NCBI RefSeq assembly: GCF_014529535.1
Contig: NW_023503370.1
Span: forward strand, 744,001 to 808,000
Direction: 5' to 3'
DNA: 64,000 nt
Origin: Bradysia coprophila
Lineage: Eukaryota > Arthropoda > Insecta > Diptera > Sciaridae
Shown here: positions 41,001 through 53,033 of the stretch, in pieces
How the letters are laid out: each line of letters starts with the position of its first letter
How positions within the stretch are numbered: position 1 is the first letter of the stretch
Translations under genes and position numbers: made by a program
Notes under the pieces: generated by a model
What the model was told of the DNA's origin: nothing
Seen by the model: the letters and a program-made list of their open reading frames with translations, nothing else
Database searches by the model: none

Positions 41001-42969
41001 AATCTATGTGCTTTTGGGCAAAATAGGCTCTTATGAAGTTTGGAGCATGTTTCAGCTATTTTTCAGATGATTCACACAAACAATCAAAACTTTACACGGT
41101 TTTGCCACTACAACGCGCGCGTGGAGCAGCTTTCAGTACAAAAAATTTTGATTCTGAATTTTCAGTACCTATGACTGTATTATGATACAACTCGGTACAT
41201 GGACAGTAAAAGTCGATTGTTCAGACAGCTTCGATTTGACTGTTTATCATTTAACCATTAACCGATAAAATGGCCAAAATAGCAAACACATTATGTACAT
41301 ACATCGTGTTCGTTCTATTTAATAGACTATACTGAAACAGTTGTGCTTTCTGAAAGGGAGAAACCTCGTTTTGCGTTCAGCAAATTCTTTAAATTTGTTA
41401 AACGGTTTCCATAACTATAACGATAAATCAAACAATGACGAGAGCAAAAAAGCTAAAGTCGAAAGTCATGTAATTGTATAGAACCGCTTAAAAGATCGCC
41501 GAACAATCGGAATCTAAGTATTCGACCGAAACACTAAAACAGAAATTATTTTCCATTACAAAACAAATCAGAAATGGTATTAAACAATCGGCTCATTGAC
41601 CTTTGAAAACTTTCTTTGCATGTTATCGCATCATCAGTTTCGCAATGAGAGAATCTCTGAATAGGGTCAAGGATAAAAGAAGCATGAGACAAAATGTGTA
41701 TATCTCAGTTGAGCGTGTATGATATTTTGCATGCTATTTACTCAACTGATTCGAAAATACATTCGTGTTGTTTCTGCCATCATTGTAATGCTAGTGCAAT
41801 AATTAGAGCGATTATCAGTTGAAGATATTGCGTCACACATGATGTGACATCGATTGATGTGAACGCTTATTGCAAACAAATAAATGGTTAAGATATGAAG
41901 CAAATTTTTTTCATTTATTTTTCTTTCATTCATCGTTTTGGCCATTAAAAAAATATACTTTGGATGTAATAGAGTAGACGTATGGTTACTACCTCTTGCG
42001 AAAAGAAGAGAGAAAAAATGGAAAACACTTAAGCGTATAATGCCGATAATAAAATGTTCACAAAATAATATTCGTTAATTTTACGCGGCTGTAGATGACT
42101 GACTCACCGATGTGAGTGTTGGTTCTAGGACGTAAAAATTATATAAAGTGATTTCATCATACAGAGAACACATCGGTTTCATTCTTTTTATTTAATAATT
42201 CTATTCAAATTATATGTTACAATAACGTGTTAGCATTGTGATTGTTGTCTATAACACACGTATCTACGACGTGCTGAATGTATTGACAGGCGTTGCATTA
42301 AGCATTCAGTTTGCAAATTAGAAGTTCTCCTCAGAGCTGGGCGCGTTGAATGAAAAGCACTTCCATAAGTGTTGCCATACAAAAATGAAATGTTGTTTCG
42401 ATATTAGGTACAATACCTGAATCGAAAAACCTCACCCTGAATGTGAACCAAATTCAAATAAACTATCTGCTTTACGTGCCGACATTTTTTTTTGGTCTAC
42501 ACGTGTTGCTTAATGCACAAATGCAGTCACGCTTTTTTCAGATATTTCGACCACCCTCCCCCTTCGTTACGCGAAGATATCAAAATTAGCCCAAATTTAT
42601 AGAAACGTTTTTTCGAATACCTCCTCCTCCTAATCGTGTGAAGTCATAATTGTTAACAGTCCCTTAATGAACACTTCTGTGTGCTATAATCTATCACTGT
42701 CATTGTTTCTTTCGTTCTGAGAGTAAGTTGACCCAGTGAACAAATACTAAATTCTCAGAGTTTTTCTCTTACAATACAAAACAAAACTTTCAAGGAACTA
42801 TGGTGGTCAACGAACGTAAGTTTTACAGTGGACTAATGTATTACAACCCTAAGAACTGTTGCGTCATTGGATGTTATGAAAGAATAGTATTTACTCGCTC
42901 TCAACTGCGACTAACCTCCTTTTCCGCAAATGAAAAATTCAGATGCAATTTTTCCCACTAGTTGTAATT

Positions 42970-43078
42970 ACCGTCAACACGCGTAACTTTTTGAACATAG
43001 TTATCTCCTTCTCTCTTTACATGCGTCAACAAACAGAGAGAGAAATAGGTTTAAAGTTACGCGTGTTGAGCTGTTGAC
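42970..43078. repeat. Small inverted-repeat element
   Basis: Blocks CGTCAACACGCGTAACTTT (from 42972) and AAAGTTACGCGTGTTGAG (from 43055) are inverted copies. The right side carries an extra CTGTTGACG, and the approaches (GTAATTAC and GTTATTATT) also show partial complementarity. The centre includes CTCTCTTT and AGAGAGAG. A MITE remnant is likely. Confidence 0.55.
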
Positions 43079-45708
43079 GTTATTATTTCCCCCTCGGTCA
43101 AACAGATAATGGATAGTAGTTACACTGTGAAAATTTGTTCATAACTTTAGGTATAATTAGTTGACGAAGGAATGACCTGACCAAATTACAGTGATTTTGA
43201 TAAGGAGAAATCGCTAGGTTTGGTAATAATTTTCGCTTTGAGATAACAGCTGATTTGTGTGGAAGTTGTCTAAAAAAAAATTGAGCGTTGTTCACGGCAT
43301 TTTTCGTAAAACATACACATACCGTAAACATTCGTTCGTTCAACAAAAATGACTAATAACTATACCTGCTCTGGTGGATTGTGGGCCCCGATCATAAACA
43401 AAAATTCTTCTACCTGACGAGCAAAATAATGTTAAAATGGGTGAGACCTATGAATTAATTGCTGGCACAATATTCAAATGTCAAGTGATAAAAAAAAAAT
43501 GTGACTTTCAACTGTAGAGCTATCAGAGACTATTTCAGTGGAGAGATCAATCAAATTGAGAGGTGATTTTTGTTTTTTGTTAACTGTGAAAGTAATCGCA
43601 ATCGCTCGTCCATTATTTTTATTTTATTTACTTTTAAATATTAAAATTTTAACTTAAGAAACCGGTTTCTTACAAAATGTTATTGTTTCTCGCATGTTGC
43701 GAATTTTATTTATTTTACGAGGATATAAACGGCGCAAAAAAAAACAACAATCTTTTGATTACACCATGCATTTACAAGCGTGTAGAGTTTCAACTATTTT
43801 AACTATTCGACTTGGACTCTGAACTTCGATATAGCACATACAATGTTCAATAAAACAATAAAATTGCAAACCCTACCGTCGGCTGTGGGAAATTTTTCCA
43901 TATACAATTATCCACACAGCAGCTGATACACCTGCAAGGCACACAGCGCTACTTTGATATTTTGCTAATTTGCTTATGTTTGCCATGTTTTGCGCTTTGT
44001 TTTTTATTTCAATTCCGCAAACACTTTAATCATAAAATACAATATAATCACTGCAAAATGTCAGTAATCATACAACGTTCACTATCACTATCGTGTATTA
44101 ATTTTTCTATTTTCACTTCTTCTTCTTCTTTTTCTCTAAAAAAAGACACCAAAATATTTTGAGGTTTCACACAAAAAAATATTTTCACTTATTGATTTTA
44201 TGTCTGATCAATTCGGTTTGCTGTACTTTAAAAAAAATCTTTCGCCTGGCTTTTCCTTTTACGATAAATGTTCTGGTCGACACAATTTTTTCGGTTCAAT
44301 CCATATGATTTCTGATGAAAATTAACTTCATTATTTGAGTTGCATTAACAGCGAATTGAAGAAATATTATCAACTCAACCTCATGTCACACACTAAACTC
44401 TCATACTTTTTTCACCAGTAGACTCATATGACATATTCAATCTATGGTACCAGATTTTGAGAAATTTTTGTTTTGTTAGGTTGGTTTTTCTTGTAGAAAC
44501 TGTTTGTCACTTCACCATTTGAAGCGCATTTAGCGCATTACAAAATGAATGATATTCATAAATTGGCGCAAAATGTTACACTTTATTGCTAAGACTTTTT
44601 ACGAAAGCTAAACCATATTTCCCAAACGTAATCGTAAAATCGAAAACGCATTTGATCGAAATTGTTATAGCACGTTAATGGAAGCAGCGAGCTTTTTTGT
44701 GTGAACACATTTCCTTTCTTTACATGCACTCACGTACGTATATCGAATCAATTTTTAGACATCAAATTGGGTTTTTATTGTGTTTTGTATCATTACTAGT
44801 TCTGTTGTGACTTCTTTTGTTAACTTTACGCTTTTTGCATGGAAGAAATTTTTTTCCTAGACGCCGTAAGTGTGCCTAAAATTTGAATTTCAAGTGAACG
44901 ATTCAATGAAAAAGTGAACTGAAAAGTACATTTTTCAACGCGCTTATGACTGTTGAGTAAAATATAAATTGCTCAGTCTTAACTCCGTGGTCGATTTGAG
45001 TGATTAACTGTAAATACGCTAACAGGAATCCGATGCCATGAGCGACGATCAGAAATTTACCAACGCCAATAAAATCAAAATTTAAAATGGTCACTACCGT
45101 GACCATTTCCAAATTCACACTGTGCACTCATAGGTTTGAAATCGTTGTCATGTTATTGCACCGTTTGTTTTACGAATTTTTTTTATCCATAGGACCCTAA
45201 CGAGGGTAGGTCGAGTCAAAATAAACGAAAGAAGTTTAAAAATGAAATTATTACTTGAAAGCACAGCCAATTCAAATTTTCGAATTTTCAAAACTTGTCT
45301 AGTATAGTCAGAGGCAGTGAAATTTCAGCAGGCATTATAGCTATTTTACAGCTGACACATCCAATCGAAACTGTTTATACTCGTGCACGCACATGGTTGT
45401 AGCGGCCACACGCACGCGCATGGTAGAGGCAAAACTGAGAAGACTTTTGCTAGTTGTTATACTATTAATATAAGTCTTTAATGAATATATCGTTATAATG
45501 AGTTAAAGGTCTATTTATAATAAGTGCAAGAGAGTATTGCTCTATCATAATAATCAGGTGTCACCCTTACAAAACCGTAAACCGTGTTAACAGATTTTAT
45601 TCTTTTTGTGGGTCAGCCGAAAAACAGCTGAAGCAGATTCATGCCGAAATTTCATAGTCTCTAAAGGTTTTTCAATAAAAACCTTATTTTAAGAGCAATG
45701 AACCATTT

Positions 45709-45893
45709 GCAAATTTGTAGCCTACATTTGGGCAGATTACACAAATTTACACAATCTGCAAAGGTTTCTCCAAGTGGGAGAAGTTATCACCCACAAACCG
45801 ATTTTTCCTTTAAAAGTAACACATTTTTGCGTGCTTTAAAGATTTTTCTTAAAACCAATATTTTTCCTCCCAAATGTAGGCTACAAATTTGCT
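45709..45893. mobile_element. MITE family copy A (185 bp, perfect 24-bp terminal inverted repeats)
   Basis: The termini are exact inverted copies: 45709-45732 begins GCAAATTTGTAGCCTACATT and 45870-45893 is its complement. The interior (TTTCTCCAAGTGGG, CACAAACC, ATTTTTCC, AAGTAACACA, GCTTTAAA) is shared with copy B at 55389-55695 in the same order. No coding capacity is present. The family is named here only from these two copies. Confidence 0.85.
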
Positions 45894-46298
45894 AAGACGT
45901 GATCGCTTTCAAAATTTCGTTTTTCGTTTGTGCCCAATGACTTCATTCATCATTTTGGATTTTCTAAAGAATATGACAACCGAGATATAAACTATCCTCT
46001 ACAGTGTAGGGTCTACACTCCTTCAAGGGTTCAACAATAAAAATTCGTAAAATAAAGGTTTTTCGTATTATGTGACTTTGGAAGGAACTCAAAATGTTGT
46101 AGCGCATTGTTCTAGTTAGTTCTAAGAATATTTTAGATTTTTTTGGCGCTAAATAGGCTCGGATCTTTTAGCACTAACAGTCGTTTATCTTGCAAATTAT
46201 TTTCCAGCAATAATCCAGTCCAAAATACACAACAGCCAGTAGAAGCTCAAAGTTTCGACGAAATAAAAAACGAAAAAGAAAAAAAAACAAACATTTTC

Positions 46299-46386
46299 GG
46301 TTCACCTAAATAACCTCCATACAAACTGCACACACACTCAACGTTGAGTGTGTGTGCAGTTTGTATGGAGGGTATTTAGGTTCACC
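46299..46386. repeat. Near-perfect 88-bp palindrome
   Basis: The two 44-bp arms meet at AAC|GTT with no loop (centre between 46342 and 46343). The inner 29 bp are exactly complementary (arm text includes CCATACAAACTGCACACACA) and the outer 15 bp have about three mismatches. Such a structure can extrude as a cruciform or fold as an RNA hairpin. It forms the end of the open frame of the probable exon at 46306-46724. Confidence 0.93.
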
Positions 46387-46724
46387 CATTTCGTTGTGTG
46401 TTGTTGATCTTGACGCTACCAATGAAATTTTGACTGTGACGGAATTGAAGCCTCCTTGATGGGATGAAGAACCATAGTCAATTTGAGAAAATATGGAGGA
46501 GGTTGGTTTTCGCTGCGATCGTCGACTCGTCGATTCGAACCAGTCATCGTTGTAGTTCATAAAAGGATCGGTCGGTTCTGTGAAAAATGAGCGACTTTCT
46601 CCACCATGGTCTGCATACATTTTGGGTATACTCCTTTCGAGTAGTTGTAATATTTCGGCAAAAACGGACTGGGTGAGATTTGCGGTGCGATCTTCAGTGA
46701 GGATTGATGAGTTGATGGACCAGC
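46306..46724 (-). CDS. Probable partial exon of an unidentified protein
   Basis: I do not recognise the protein. One frame stays open from a possible acceptor (CTATTTATAG, just above 46724) to a stop at 46306, about 139 codons. The composition is balanced (TEDRTANLTQ, FAEILQLLERSIPK, FFTEPTDPFMNYNDDWFEST) and unlike the Lys/Asn/Phe-rich chance frames around it. The first in-frame ATG is at 46620, giving 104 residues, so upstream exons may be missing. The C-terminal 25 or so codons run into the 88-bp palindrome, so the original end may have been altered by that insertion. A competing frame starting MPQLF (46742) is shorter. It could also be a pseudogene fragment. Confidence 0.35.
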
Positions 46725-48270
46725 TATAAATAGTTGAGGCATTTGAAGTTTTTTATGAAAGTAACTCTATTTCGAGTACTTATGTTCGTTCAATGTCATT
46801 AACGTTGTCTTGCCGGTTATCTTTGTCGGCTGCAGGGATCGCATCGGTGGATCCTTTGTTTGAATTGTTTCGGTATTGTTTGATTATCGCATTGTAATTT
46901 TGTAATGAATGGTGAGCGACATTCTAATACAGGTAACTATACTATCAATGTTATTGTGTATACCTTTTTTTTAGAACTTAATTTTTTTTTTAATTTTTGT
47001 GTATACCGTTATTTCGTTCGACTGAAATGCATGAACACTGGCCATCAGTTACTAACGTTGCTCGCAATTTAAGTGAGTGTGTCTTCCAGAGGCGCCGACT
47101 TCTTTTTTCGTAAAGACGCTTTTTTGTATGATCGAAAATTGATGTTTTATTAATTGATGCTTTTGTAAAATTTAATTATCGATAAACAGCCGTGTCCTGG
47201 GCACTTTTGAACATTGGGCGAAACTTCTTTATAAGAACCATAAGCTTTGTAAAGAATAAAAGATAATTGCGAGCGTAGCGAGCGATTTTTTTCTTAATTG
47301 TGCTGCCAGTGTAAATTCGGATGAAGATAAAGTTCGTTTCAATACGGTCCCTCAAAAACTTTGCTAACGCTCTTGTTTCATAAACATTCACACTTGAATA
47401 CATATACTCACACACACATTCACACACACACACAAATTTGTCATGTAATGACTCACTTACTTTCCTAATGTTGTAACATACTCTTACAAAACTAGAACAG
47501 CGATAAAAAGATGTTAGTCGAGTTATCGTGTGGAACCGAAGGATTTCTTTTAAATTATGTAGAATTCCGAGAAAGTAGTGAAGCTAACGTTGGAATTGTT
47601 CTTAAAGTGAAATGCCACGCAGCGAGAATTTTTGACTTACATGCTCGTTTTCTTCTACAGTTTAAATCATTTATGATGTAAAAATGATATTTATTGTGTC
47701 GTCGAGTCATAGTGTTGCTCAGCCTCGACTAATTTGGTCATAGTGTTGCCCGAGCCTCGCGGCAAGACCGTAGTCGGCGCCTCTGGTCTTCTGACCCTTC
47801 CGACAAAGTGTGCATATTTTTGTGGCTCAGTTTTGGTGGTCATTTTTCAATTGAAGCTGAAGTTGTACAAGCCTGCCAAAACCAATGTGTTCTGTTTGAA
47901 CAACAATAGTTATTTCCATAACAACTTGTTATTAACAAGGGGAAAGTGATTTTTTGGCGAGTATATCGTGTCGACAAAAAAACAATTTCCCGAGTTGTGT
48001 ACAAAACTTTTCATGGCGAAGTTGGCTTAAGTTGATTTATATATCCATCAGCGGGGCGAAAGTAGGTATTTTCGACCCAAAGCATAAAGGTAAGTATTAA
48101 CTGAAATAAGGGTTTTCGGCCCTTTGCAGGTGTACCTGTTTGGGACGGTTGATTTAAGGCACTTTCGCTTGTAGGCAGACACTTACGAAGGCGGGTGAAA
48201 CGGGTGAAACACAAAACTTGACAATTCAGACATGTATATTGTTTGAAAAGTCAACTTGAAAACAATTTTT

Positions 48271-48690
48271 AGACCCGTACGAAGTACTGGGGTCTTATAG
48301 GTTTACGCATACGTTTGTAACACGTCGAATTGGACTCCCTGAGTAAGGGGAAACCTATTGTGGTTGTCTAGAGATGCCAAATCCGCGAGAAAAAAAAATG
48401 TCCATCTGTCTGTCCGTCTGTCCGTCTGTCTGTCTGCACGATAACTTGAGTAAAACGCATCCGATTTTGAAAATTCTTTTTTTTTCCCGTTTGGTAATGT
48501 CAAAAAACAGGCTAAGTTCGAAGATGAGTGATTTTGGATCGACCCCTCCCGAGCTGTGACCCAATAAGTGCTTTACGGTTTTTCGAAGATATCTCCGGAC
48601 ATTTAAACGTTAAACTTGTAAGTGATACGTCAAATAAAAGGTATTTACAATACCAATTTATGAAATTTGACTTCGTACGGGGCTGTCTAT
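48271..48690. repeat. Interspersed repeat with short inverted ends and a TCTG-type microsatellite
   Basis: Inverted ends CCCGTACGAAGT (48274-48285) and ACTTCGTACGGGG (48670-48682) bound about 400 bp. Inside is a run of TGTC/CGTC tetranucleotides (48403-48438), followed by CACGATAACTTGAGTAAAACG. This layout is typical of non-autonomous dipteran interspersed elements. Another TTTCGTACGGGTCGG occurs at 48831, perhaps a second end. No protein is encoded. Confidence 0.55.
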
Positions 48691-49487
48691 ATTGCCTCCG
48701 GCAATTTATTTGCAAGGCAAAGAGTGGATAATTCAAGTGATTTTAAAGCGCGAATAGCTTTTCAGCAGAGAAGAAAATGAAGTAAGAGAAATGAAGAGTT
48801 TCACAATAAAGGCTTTTGATACGAATAGGTGTTTCGTACGGGTCGGCGTTAGCTATGTTTTTTTTGTTAAGTTGAAATCGTCATACAAAATTTTCCAAAC
48901 CTAGTTGGCGCTAAAGGAAAATTTTGATCACACTGCCTTCGTGATCAACTCGAAAGTGTCTTAACCTGTTCTTTCAGAACCTTGGATACTATTTTCTATT
49001 TCCAGTTGCACCCATTCGTTTCGAAAAATTGAACAGCCTTTTAATCCCAACCGGTTGTTCTTTCATTTGAAACAGTGTATTCTTATTGTTTATTTGGGTG
49101 GCAATACTCTCGATACTCTCTCAGAGGGTATTGGGGTGGCGCATTTTTTGTCATCAAAAAATCCTAATTATGAAAAATTGTATAATCGAAAACAAAAATG
49201 TGGACAGCTGAATAGGCTGGGCGGTAAAGACATGAGTGATTTGAAGAGATGCTAAAGGAAGTGTGGAATACATGTAGATTTTTTTAAAACAATATTTGAA
49301 TTCAAAACACAAGCGACATCTATCGGAGTGACAGTTACTTTACTGTTCATCACCCTCATAATATCGTTCATTCATCAAATCAAAATAATACGGAAAATAA
49401 ACACACAGAAAAATTGACAGAACAAAAAAAACTTTTCGTTCAAATTAAATAAAAAATTACCAATTTCGTAGTGTTGTGAAGTGAAAG

Positions 49488-49493
49488 TTTTAT
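49488..49493 (-). terminator. Poly(A) signal of the CYTH gene
   Basis: AATAAA on the minus strand, about 25 nt after the stop codon at 49518, gives a very short 3' UTR. Confidence 0.6.
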
Positions 49494-49517
49494 TATTGTA
49501 CCATCGAATTGTTGGAG

Positions 49518-50112
49518 CTATTTGAGCAATTCATCTAGGTAAGCTCCTTGAATCATGTCATCCTTTCTAATATCAAAAATATTCATCATTTCGTTTGCAA
49601 TCTCCGTACCATACTCGATAGTTTGTTCGGGCTGTAAACAAACCTCGAACTCCAGAAACGTTCCTAAATTTTTAACTTCGTCCAGATGTATGCGAGTTTG
49701 ATTGTGGATGAATAGGTGACGCGTTTTGACCACTTCGCCTTTGATACCGATGCAGGCTGTGAGCATCTGACAAAGTTTCTCAGGCTCATCAGTTTGCAAA
49801 ATAGTAAATTGTGATAGTTTTGGTCCTTCGACGTCAGGTCGTTGGTATTGGATGAGTTGGGATTTCGTATTCTGCGTAAAAGGCCAAATATAAAAATTGA
49901 TGATTTGGATGGTCTTATCGCGTATAAATTACCTCCAAAAATCTCAATTTCAAACGACCTGTTGTGACATTAAAAAACACATCGCGCTGCTTAATCACCG
50001 AATAGTTTGTTGTTAGTTTTTTGGCAATTTTGACTTTGCGCTCAAACTCAGTGTTATCCGTAATACGCGCCTTTATTTCAATATTGCGCAATGTATTCGG
50101 TGTTTCGATCAT
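49518..50112 (-). CDS. CYTH-domain protein (class IV adenylate cyclase / thiamine-triphosphatase-like)
   Basis: CYTH proteins bind and often hydrolyse triphosphates in a barrel with metal ions; the substrate of this animal branch is uncertain. Exon 1 is 50112-49933 and exon 2 is 49871-49518. The 61-bp GT-AG intron falls in phase 0 and joins KLRFLE to NTKSQLIQYQRPD, giving 177 residues, a normal CYTH length. Visible motifs are NIEIKAR (residues 10-16, the signature end, with Asn in place of the first Glu of ExExK), KQRDVFF, LKLRFLE, IQYQRPD, RIHLDEV and FLEFEV. I chose the ATG at 50112 because the motif normally sits near the N terminus. An in-frame ATG at 50283 would add a hydrophobic 57-residue extension, which could be a targeting segment. 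The gene is divergent from the protoporphyrinogen oxidase gene. Confidence 0.85.
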
Positions 50113-50498
50113 ATTGTATCGGATTAAATTGGACAATTTAATGTAAGTAAAACCGCCGGAGTGTCTTAACAATATTTGCGAGTCTAACCTCTTACGAAGA
50201 TAAAAGAAAATAAAAAAGCGCGTAGTGAACACACACAGCCAAACATATCGAATGAACGCGATAAATAAATTCTGTGGTGTCATTGTGCAATATTTTACTA
50301 TTCTGTCATTCAGTTCGACAGATAAAATTTGATTTAAAAAAAGTCGTCAATTATTACGTCCTGCCATTTAAAGTGTTCGAAATTGTAAGTAGTCCATCGC
50401 ATCCATCTCGCACTTATTGTGAACTCCCCGAACAATGACAACAAATCCATTGTAGAACACACATCTGACCGGCACATCGGTTATGGTAGTACCAAGAA
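50113..50498. promoter_or_regulatory. Shared divergent promoter region (CYTH protein / PPOX)
   Basis: The two start codons are 386 bp apart (215 bp if the longer CYTH start is used) and point away from each other, so transcription probably starts in this interval in both directions. I see no TATA box or clear initiator that I would place. Confidence 0.4.
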
Positions 50499-51911
50499 AT
50501 GGCCAACGTACTTGGTGGTGGAATTAGTGGATTATCAGCCGCATACTATCTGTCAAGGACTGTAAAATCACCAACAGCACTGTTTGAATCGTCCGACCGA
50601 ATCGGAGGATGGATTAAATCTACTCAACAGCCGGGTTACATTTTTGAGTCTGGTCCTCGAACAATTCGACCTGCTGGCATTAAGGGAAAAAATACTTTGC
50701 AATTGATCGAAAATGTTGGCCTATCCGACCAGGTCCGTCCAATATGTGCCAGTCATCCGGCAGCTAAAAATCGAATGATTTATGCGAATGGAAAATTGAA
50801 TTTGTTACCATCGGCTGTCGGAGATATTTTCAAAACATTGCCACCGTTTTCAAAGCCACTCATTTCAGCCGTTATCCATGATCTTGTCACGCAACGGAAT
50901 GCCACTAATTTGGACGATGAGTCGATTTATAGCTTCACCGAACGGCGATTTGGTAGAGAAATTGCAGAATACGCGATTAGCCCAATGATTTGTGGAATTT
51001 GCGCCGGCGATGCGAAGCGGATCAGTGTGAAGTTTTTGATGGAAGACATTTTTCGGAATGAGCAAAAATACGGTGGAGTGATCAGAGGTGCAATTATGAA
51101 TTCAATTTTCGGAAAGAAGCAGAAAGACGAATCCGTTGACAGTCAACTGATAAGTCGATCGGTTCAGGAAAAATGGCGAATCTATTCATTGGCTGGAGGC
51201 TTACAAAGTCTACCAAATACTCTGTGTTCACACGTTCAGCAACAGACGCAGACCAAAGTTCACTTTAACGCACAATGCACACAAATCAAGTTTAGTCCCA
51301 ACGAAGTAATTTCAACCGTTAACAATGAAGAATTCCCCAGTAATGCCATCATTTCGTCCATTCCAAGTTATAAATTGGCTGGCCTAGTTCGTGATCAACA
51401 TCCCAAACTTTCGCAACTTTTAGACGAAATTATTTACGTCGACGTGGCCACTGTTAACATTCAATTCGACAAGCCAAATCTATTGGAAAGTCCCGGTTTT
51501 GGTTTCCTGGTTCCTCCTAGCGTAAATCGACCGATATTGGGTGTGATTTTTGACAGTGATTGCTTCGACATCACAGATCATACATTGTTGACTGTCATGA
51601 TGGGCGGACATTGGTTTCACGAAAAATTTGGTGCCAATCCAAGCGAACAGCATCTGCTGGATGTTGCGTTGGATGAAATAAAATCAATTTTAAAAATTGA
51701 TGAAGTGCCTAACCAGACTAAAGTGAACATTTTGCGGAAGTGTATACCCCAGTATGTTGTTGGACATCGTAAGCTTGTCAACGATATTAGAACCTACATA
51801 AAGGATCATAAGTTGCCGCTATTTTTATGTGGAGCTGCCTACGATGGGGTTGGTGTTAATGACGTTATTTATTCATCGAAGATGGCTGTTAACGATTTCT
51901 TAAATAAATAA
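50499..51911 (+). CDS. Ppox: Protoporphyrinogen IX oxidase (haem biosynthesis)
   Basis: Oxidises protoporphyrinogen IX to protoporphyrin IX with FAD and oxygen, the penultimate step of haem synthesis, on the mitochondrial inner membrane. The 470-residue single exon is close to the usual animal length of about 480. The N-terminal FAD dinucleotide-binding loop is GGGISG (residues 6-11), followed by FESSDRIGGW. The middle holds ISPMICGICAGDAKRIS and WRIYSLAGGLQSLP. The C-terminal FAD contact is GVGVNDVIYSSK, typical of the family. The ATG at 50499 puts the FAD loop six residues from the N terminus, as in other animal enzymes, with no cleavable presequence. The lack of introns may be ancestral or the result of retroposition; a complete frame and divergent partner argue for a working gene. 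Confidence 0.96.
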   Translation: MANVLGGGISGLSAAYYLSRTVKSPTALFESSDRIGGWIKSTQQPGYIFESGPRTIRPAGIKGKNTLQLIENVGLSDQVRPICASHPAAKNRMIYANGKLNLLPSAVGDIFKTLPPFSKPLISAVIHDLVTQRNATNLDDESIYSFTERRFGREIAEYAISPMICGICAGDAKRISVKFLMEDIFRNEQKYGGVIRGAIMNSIFGKKQKDESVDSQLISRSVQEKWRIYSLAGGLQSLPNTLCSHVQQQTQTKVHFNAQCTQIKFSPNEVISTVNNEEFPSNAIISSIPSYKLAGLVRDQHPKLSQLLDEIIYVDVATVNIQFDKPNLLESPGFGFLVPPSVNRPILGVIFDSDCFDITDHTLLTVMMGGHWFHEKFGANPSEQHLLDVALDEIKSILKIDEVPNQTKVNILRKCIPQYVVGHRKLVNDIRTYIKDHKLPLFLCGAAYDGVGVNDVIYSSKMAVNDFLNK

Positions 51912-51912
51912 A
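51903..51912 (+). terminator. Overlapping poly(A) signals at the PPOX stop codon
   Basis: Two overlapping AATAAA hexamers (51903-51908 and 51907-51912) include the TAA stop at 51909-51911. If used, the 3' UTR would be only 10-30 nt. No better signal is evident in the next 150 bp. Confidence 0.5.
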
Positions 51913-52832
51913 TTCGTAGTTTTATGAGACCGATTTTCGTTTGCTCTTTAGCCGATAAGTGTTGGGGCACTTTTTCCCCGATGCGAATGGTGAACGTGAT
52001 TGACGATTTTTAGTTCTCATTACGACTGTTTGATGCCCAATCTAGTTCAATCTAGTTAAATATTTATTAATGATAGGTCAGGCTTCATTGTAGTCTCAGA
52101 CTAAAGCTTTACTAACGGAATCGCACATGAAATCTGAAATCGGTCTGGAAATGTGATTCAAAAGTTCGATTAGCGCCGTTGAAGATCGAATCAATAACAA
52201 ACTTTCCCTGCTTGAAACCGTTCGACTGAATTTCTTTTGCTAATTTTTTACCTGTTCGATAGAGATGTGTGCTCTGTGATTCTTACTAAAACGGATCTAA
52301 TTTTGGTCGATGTAAAAGTGGTCTCGGATTGTAAAACAATATTAAAATTCAATCGCATTGAAAAATTCCACGATTTTATTTCTATATTTTCACTGGTTTT
52401 TTGTCTTGTTGTTTTATTACAAACATTCATCACTCTTCAATAATTTATTATTATTTTTTGTATATATGTTGACATCGCTCGCAAGCCCAAGTCAAGCGAA
52501 ACTTTCAATCTAATGGATGAGTATTTTTCTGAATATTTTTCTTAAATTAAATTTCATGTTTTTTTCCTCAATCTTCCTTAATTTACATAGTAATAAGTGC
52601 AGGTGCTCTCGTAATTCATTTTTTTTTTTATTTATAAAATTATTGAAAAAGGCGATTTTATGATTTTGGTGAATTATAACTTTCCATGACACTTCGTCTC
52701 TCAACAAATTATAATAAACTGAGAGACCCTTATGGGGCCAAGGCTTGAAACCTACGTTCAGCAATACGAAGAACTATTGTTCTGCGACTTATTGTGTAAC
52801 AGTCGTTAGTAACGTTACACATCAAAGAAAAA

Positions 52833-53033
52833 AAAATCGAAATTGGTGTCAAAATGAAGGTATTTCGGTCTAAATACATTTAAAAAATTTAATTTTTATT
52901 GTAAGGTCTGTTAAGTCCAATGTTTGAATGTTCGACCTGTCAGGTCAGACCGGTCAACGAAAACCGAATTTTTCAATTGTATTCGTCATTTGAGGCCAAA
53001 ATACCTTCCTTTTGACACCAATTTCGATTTTTA
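52833..53033. repeat. 200-bp inverted-repeat element
   Basis: Arms at 52833-52871 and 52993-53033 share AAAAATCGAAATTGGTGTCA and GAAGGTATTT as inverted copies with few mismatches. The loop contains TCGACCTGTCAGGTCAGACC. A MITE-like origin is inferred. Confidence 0.7.

Larger units (their letters stand above)
40000..46280. other. Region upstream of the known ABCD3 exons
   Basis: The first exon of the ABCD3 gene should lie here or a little further right on the minus strand, but I could not find a candidate with a start codon, a suitable phase-2 donor and the expected N-terminal helix. Apart from the repeats listed separately, I see no gene. A 74-codon hydrophobic minus-strand frame at 44903-45127 was considered and not accepted. 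Confidence 0.45.

Noticed and set aside
44903..45127. 74-codon minus-strand frame with a GIGFLLAYLQ segment, considered as the missing ABCD3 first exon
   Set aside because: No donor of the required phase follows, and no resemblance to the ABCD3 N terminus could be shown.
48355..48564. Frames with QTDRQTDR or SVCPSVCL repeats
   Set aside because: They are translations of the tetranucleotide microsatellite within an interspersed repeat.
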